Assembly: GCA_002457645.1 (NCBI GenBank)
Contig: NTKH01000009.1
Coordinates: forward strand, 1 to 32,177
Direction of reading: 5' to 3'
Origin: Bacteroidetes bacterium MED-G20
GTDB lineage: Bacteria; Bacteroidota; Bacteroidia; Flavobacteriales_D; Parvicellaceae
Length of the DNA stretch: 32,177 nucleotides
How positions within the stretch are numbered: position 1 is the first letter of the stretch; each line of letters starts with the position of its first letter. A model generated the notes under the pieces. That model was not told the DNA's origin. It ran no database searches and saw nothing but the letters and a program-made list of their open reading frames with translations. Both the position numbers and the translations under genes were made by a program. Shown piece by piece: positions 31,067 to 32,177 of the stretch.

Positions 31067-31966
31067 GTGAATTCATCTAAAATATTAGAAATACAAAATT
31101 TGCATAAATCATTTGGGGACTTTAAAGCTGTCAATAATATTAGCCTTCATGTTAACAAAGGGGATATATATGGATTTTTGGGACCTAATGGTGCTGGAAA
31201 AAGCACTACCTTAAGAATGGTACTCGGTTTAATTAAGCCTAATCAAGGCCATATTTTTATAAATAAAAAAAACATTTCTGGAAATAACAGAAAATTTTTA
31301 AATGATATAGGTGCACTTATTGAAAAACCAGATTTCTACAAAAATTTATCTGCTTTAGATAACTTAAAAATTCTCTATAAAATGTCTAATCTCAAAAATG
31401 ATGAAAGAATATTTGAGGTACTTAATGAGGTAGACTTATGGGATAAAAGAAACCAAAAAGTAGGAGGTTTTTCTCAGGGAATGAAACAAAGGTTAGGAAT
31501 TGCTCAAACGCTACTTCATGAACCTTCATTAATAATTTTAGATGAGCCATCAAATGGACTAGATCCCCAGGGTCAAGCAGACATGAGAGAACTTATTTTG
31601 AGAATTAACAAGGAGATGCAAATCACCATTATTATATCAAGTCATATTCTAAGCGAAATTGAAAAAATTGCCAACAGAATGGTCGTCATCAATAATGGTG
31701 AAAAGATTTTAGAGGGTAATGTGAACGATCTCATGGCTAAAGAGTTACTTAAAGTAAGTTTTAAAAGTTCGAATACTGTTCAACTTTCTGATTTTTTAAA
31801 AACTGAAAATATTGAATTTGAAGAAAGAAATGAGAATATAATAGCACTTATTAACGAAGAATCTATTCCCAACGTAATTCATAAAATAACTCAAAAAAAC
31901 ATTCCTATTTCAGAAGTTAAGCAAATGAGAACTCTTGAAGAACTTTTTTTAGGATTAACCAAATGA
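31067..31966 (+). CDS. ABC-2 type exporter ATP-binding subunit (BcrA-like)
   Basis: This cytoplasmic ATPase carries Walker A GPNGAGKST (39-47), a Q-loop position occupied by Glu in LIEKPDFY (84-91), as is common in bacitracin-exporter BcrA-type proteins, signature FSQGMKQR (135-142), Walker B LIILDEP (155-161, catalytic E160) and the H-loop His193 in SSHIL. All catalytic elements are intact. A C-terminal domain at about 225-299 is typical of this group. It starts with GTG, and the ATGA overlap with the next gene indicates co-translation with the permease. The substrate is unknown; related systems export antibiotics or support gliding-related or envelope processes in Bacteroidetes. Confidence 0.92.
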   Translation: MNSSKILEIQNLHKSFGDFKAVNNISLHVNKGDIYGFLGPNGAGKSTTLRMVLGLIKPNQGHIFINKKNISGNNRKFLNDIGALIEKPDFYKNLSALDNLKILYKMSNLKNDERIFEVLNEVDLWDKRNQKVGGFSQGMKQRLGIAQTLLHEPSLIILDEPSNGLDPQGQADMRELILRINKEMQITIIISSHILSEIEKIANRMVVINNGEKILEGNVNDLMAKELLKVSFKSSNTVQLSDFLKTENIEFEERNENIIALINEESIPNVIHKITQKNIPISEVKQMRTLEELFLGLTK

Positions 31967-32177
31967 TACAATTAACGCTTATAGAACTATTTAAGATAAT
32001 CAAAAGACCTAGAACTTACATTGGGTTTCTGGCTATTTTCTTAACAGTTGGAGCCATGCAATTGGCTATGTATTATGAAGGAGAAGAGCTGATATCAATT
32101 GCTATTCAAAATCTTGAAAACGACTTTAGGTTAGAAGGTAAAATTATCAATACTAATTTAATGACGTATATTCTTCT
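31963..32177 (+). CDS. ABC-2 type permease, N-terminal part only
   Basis: The gene runs off the window after 71 complete codons. It begins four bases inside the ATPase stop. Residues about 1-14 form a cytoplasmic amphipathic segment (LIELFKIIKRPRT), followed by a membrane helix at about 19-39 and an extracytoplasmic stretch (YYEGEELIS onwards). This is the standard opening of ABC-2 permeases paired with BcrA-like ATPases. Nothing further can be said without the missing sequence. Confidence 0.8.
   Translation, partial: MIQLTLIELFKIIKRPRTYIGFLAIFLTVGAMQLAMYYEGEELISIAIQNLENDFRLEGKIINTNLMTYIL

Noticed and set aside
31067-31080. Near-identical codon runs AAT TCA TCT at 31070 and near 14276 as a repeat
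   Set aside because: Nine matching bases in AT-rich coding starts of unrelated genes is expected by chance.
1-32177. CRISPR arrays, tRNA/rRNA genes, insertion sequences, prophage
   Set aside because: No regularly spaced repeats, cloverleaf-like segments, transposase motifs or terminal inverted repeats were seen when reading both strands.

Overview
The window reads as chromosomal DNA of a marine-type Bacteroidetes (Flavobacteriia-like) bacterium. The evidence is low GC, promoter-like TAnnTTTG boxes in place of Shine-Dalgarno leaders, lipoproteins with the cysteine directly after a short signal peptide, and several secreted proteins ending in type IX secretion (T9SS) type A sorting domains. 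No mobile element, tRNA, rRNA or CRISPR array was seen.

Positions 1-27310 form a polysaccharide-degradation island. At the left edge, on the minus strand, is an incomplete secreted multi-domain glycan-binding protein. Next is a plus-strand pair: a clan GH-A glycosidase and an iduronate-2-sulfatase-like sulfatase (1524-4672). Operon 1 runs on the minus strand from 14267 to 4669: two large outer-membrane beta-barrel-like proteins, a surface lipoprotein, an S1_11-like sulfatase and two secreted carbohydrate-binding-only proteins with T9SS tails. A lone plus-strand S1_8-like sulfatase (14344-15939) follows. Operon 2, minus strand from 27310 to 15940, opens with paralogs of the same two barrels and lipoprotein, then a two-domain glycan-binding lipoprotein, a GH2-like TIM-barrel enzyme, a GH-A glycosidase with T9SS tail and a GH3 glycosidase. 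Junctions inside both operons are overlaps or gaps of 0-14 bases, so each is probably one transcript.

No SusC/SusD pair (TonB-dependent transporter plus SusD lipoprotein) lies in the window. Each operon instead starts with the same three-gene module, barrel A - barrel B - lipoprotein C. Because the module is duplicated and diverged beside two different enzyme sets, it is the best candidate for an undescribed glycan-handling system. I infer that C and the CBM-type proteins hold a sulfated polysaccharide at the surface, that sulfatases and GH-A/GH2/GH3 enzymes dismantle it, and that the barrels pass products across the outer membrane. The substrate cannot be named from sequence alone.

Positions 27531-32177 are plus-strand housekeeping or stress genes: a YceI-like protein, a histone-deacetylase-family amidohydrolase, a photolyase-related group (antenna-less FAD-domain protein, flavin reductase-like protein, 42-residue DUF2256 zinc protein) and the start of an ABC-2 exporter (ATPase plus incomplete permease). 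Hand reading corrected several gene models: the open-ended gene at the left edge, the DUF2256 gene, and a barrel gene whose signal peptide lies upstream of every canonical start codon.
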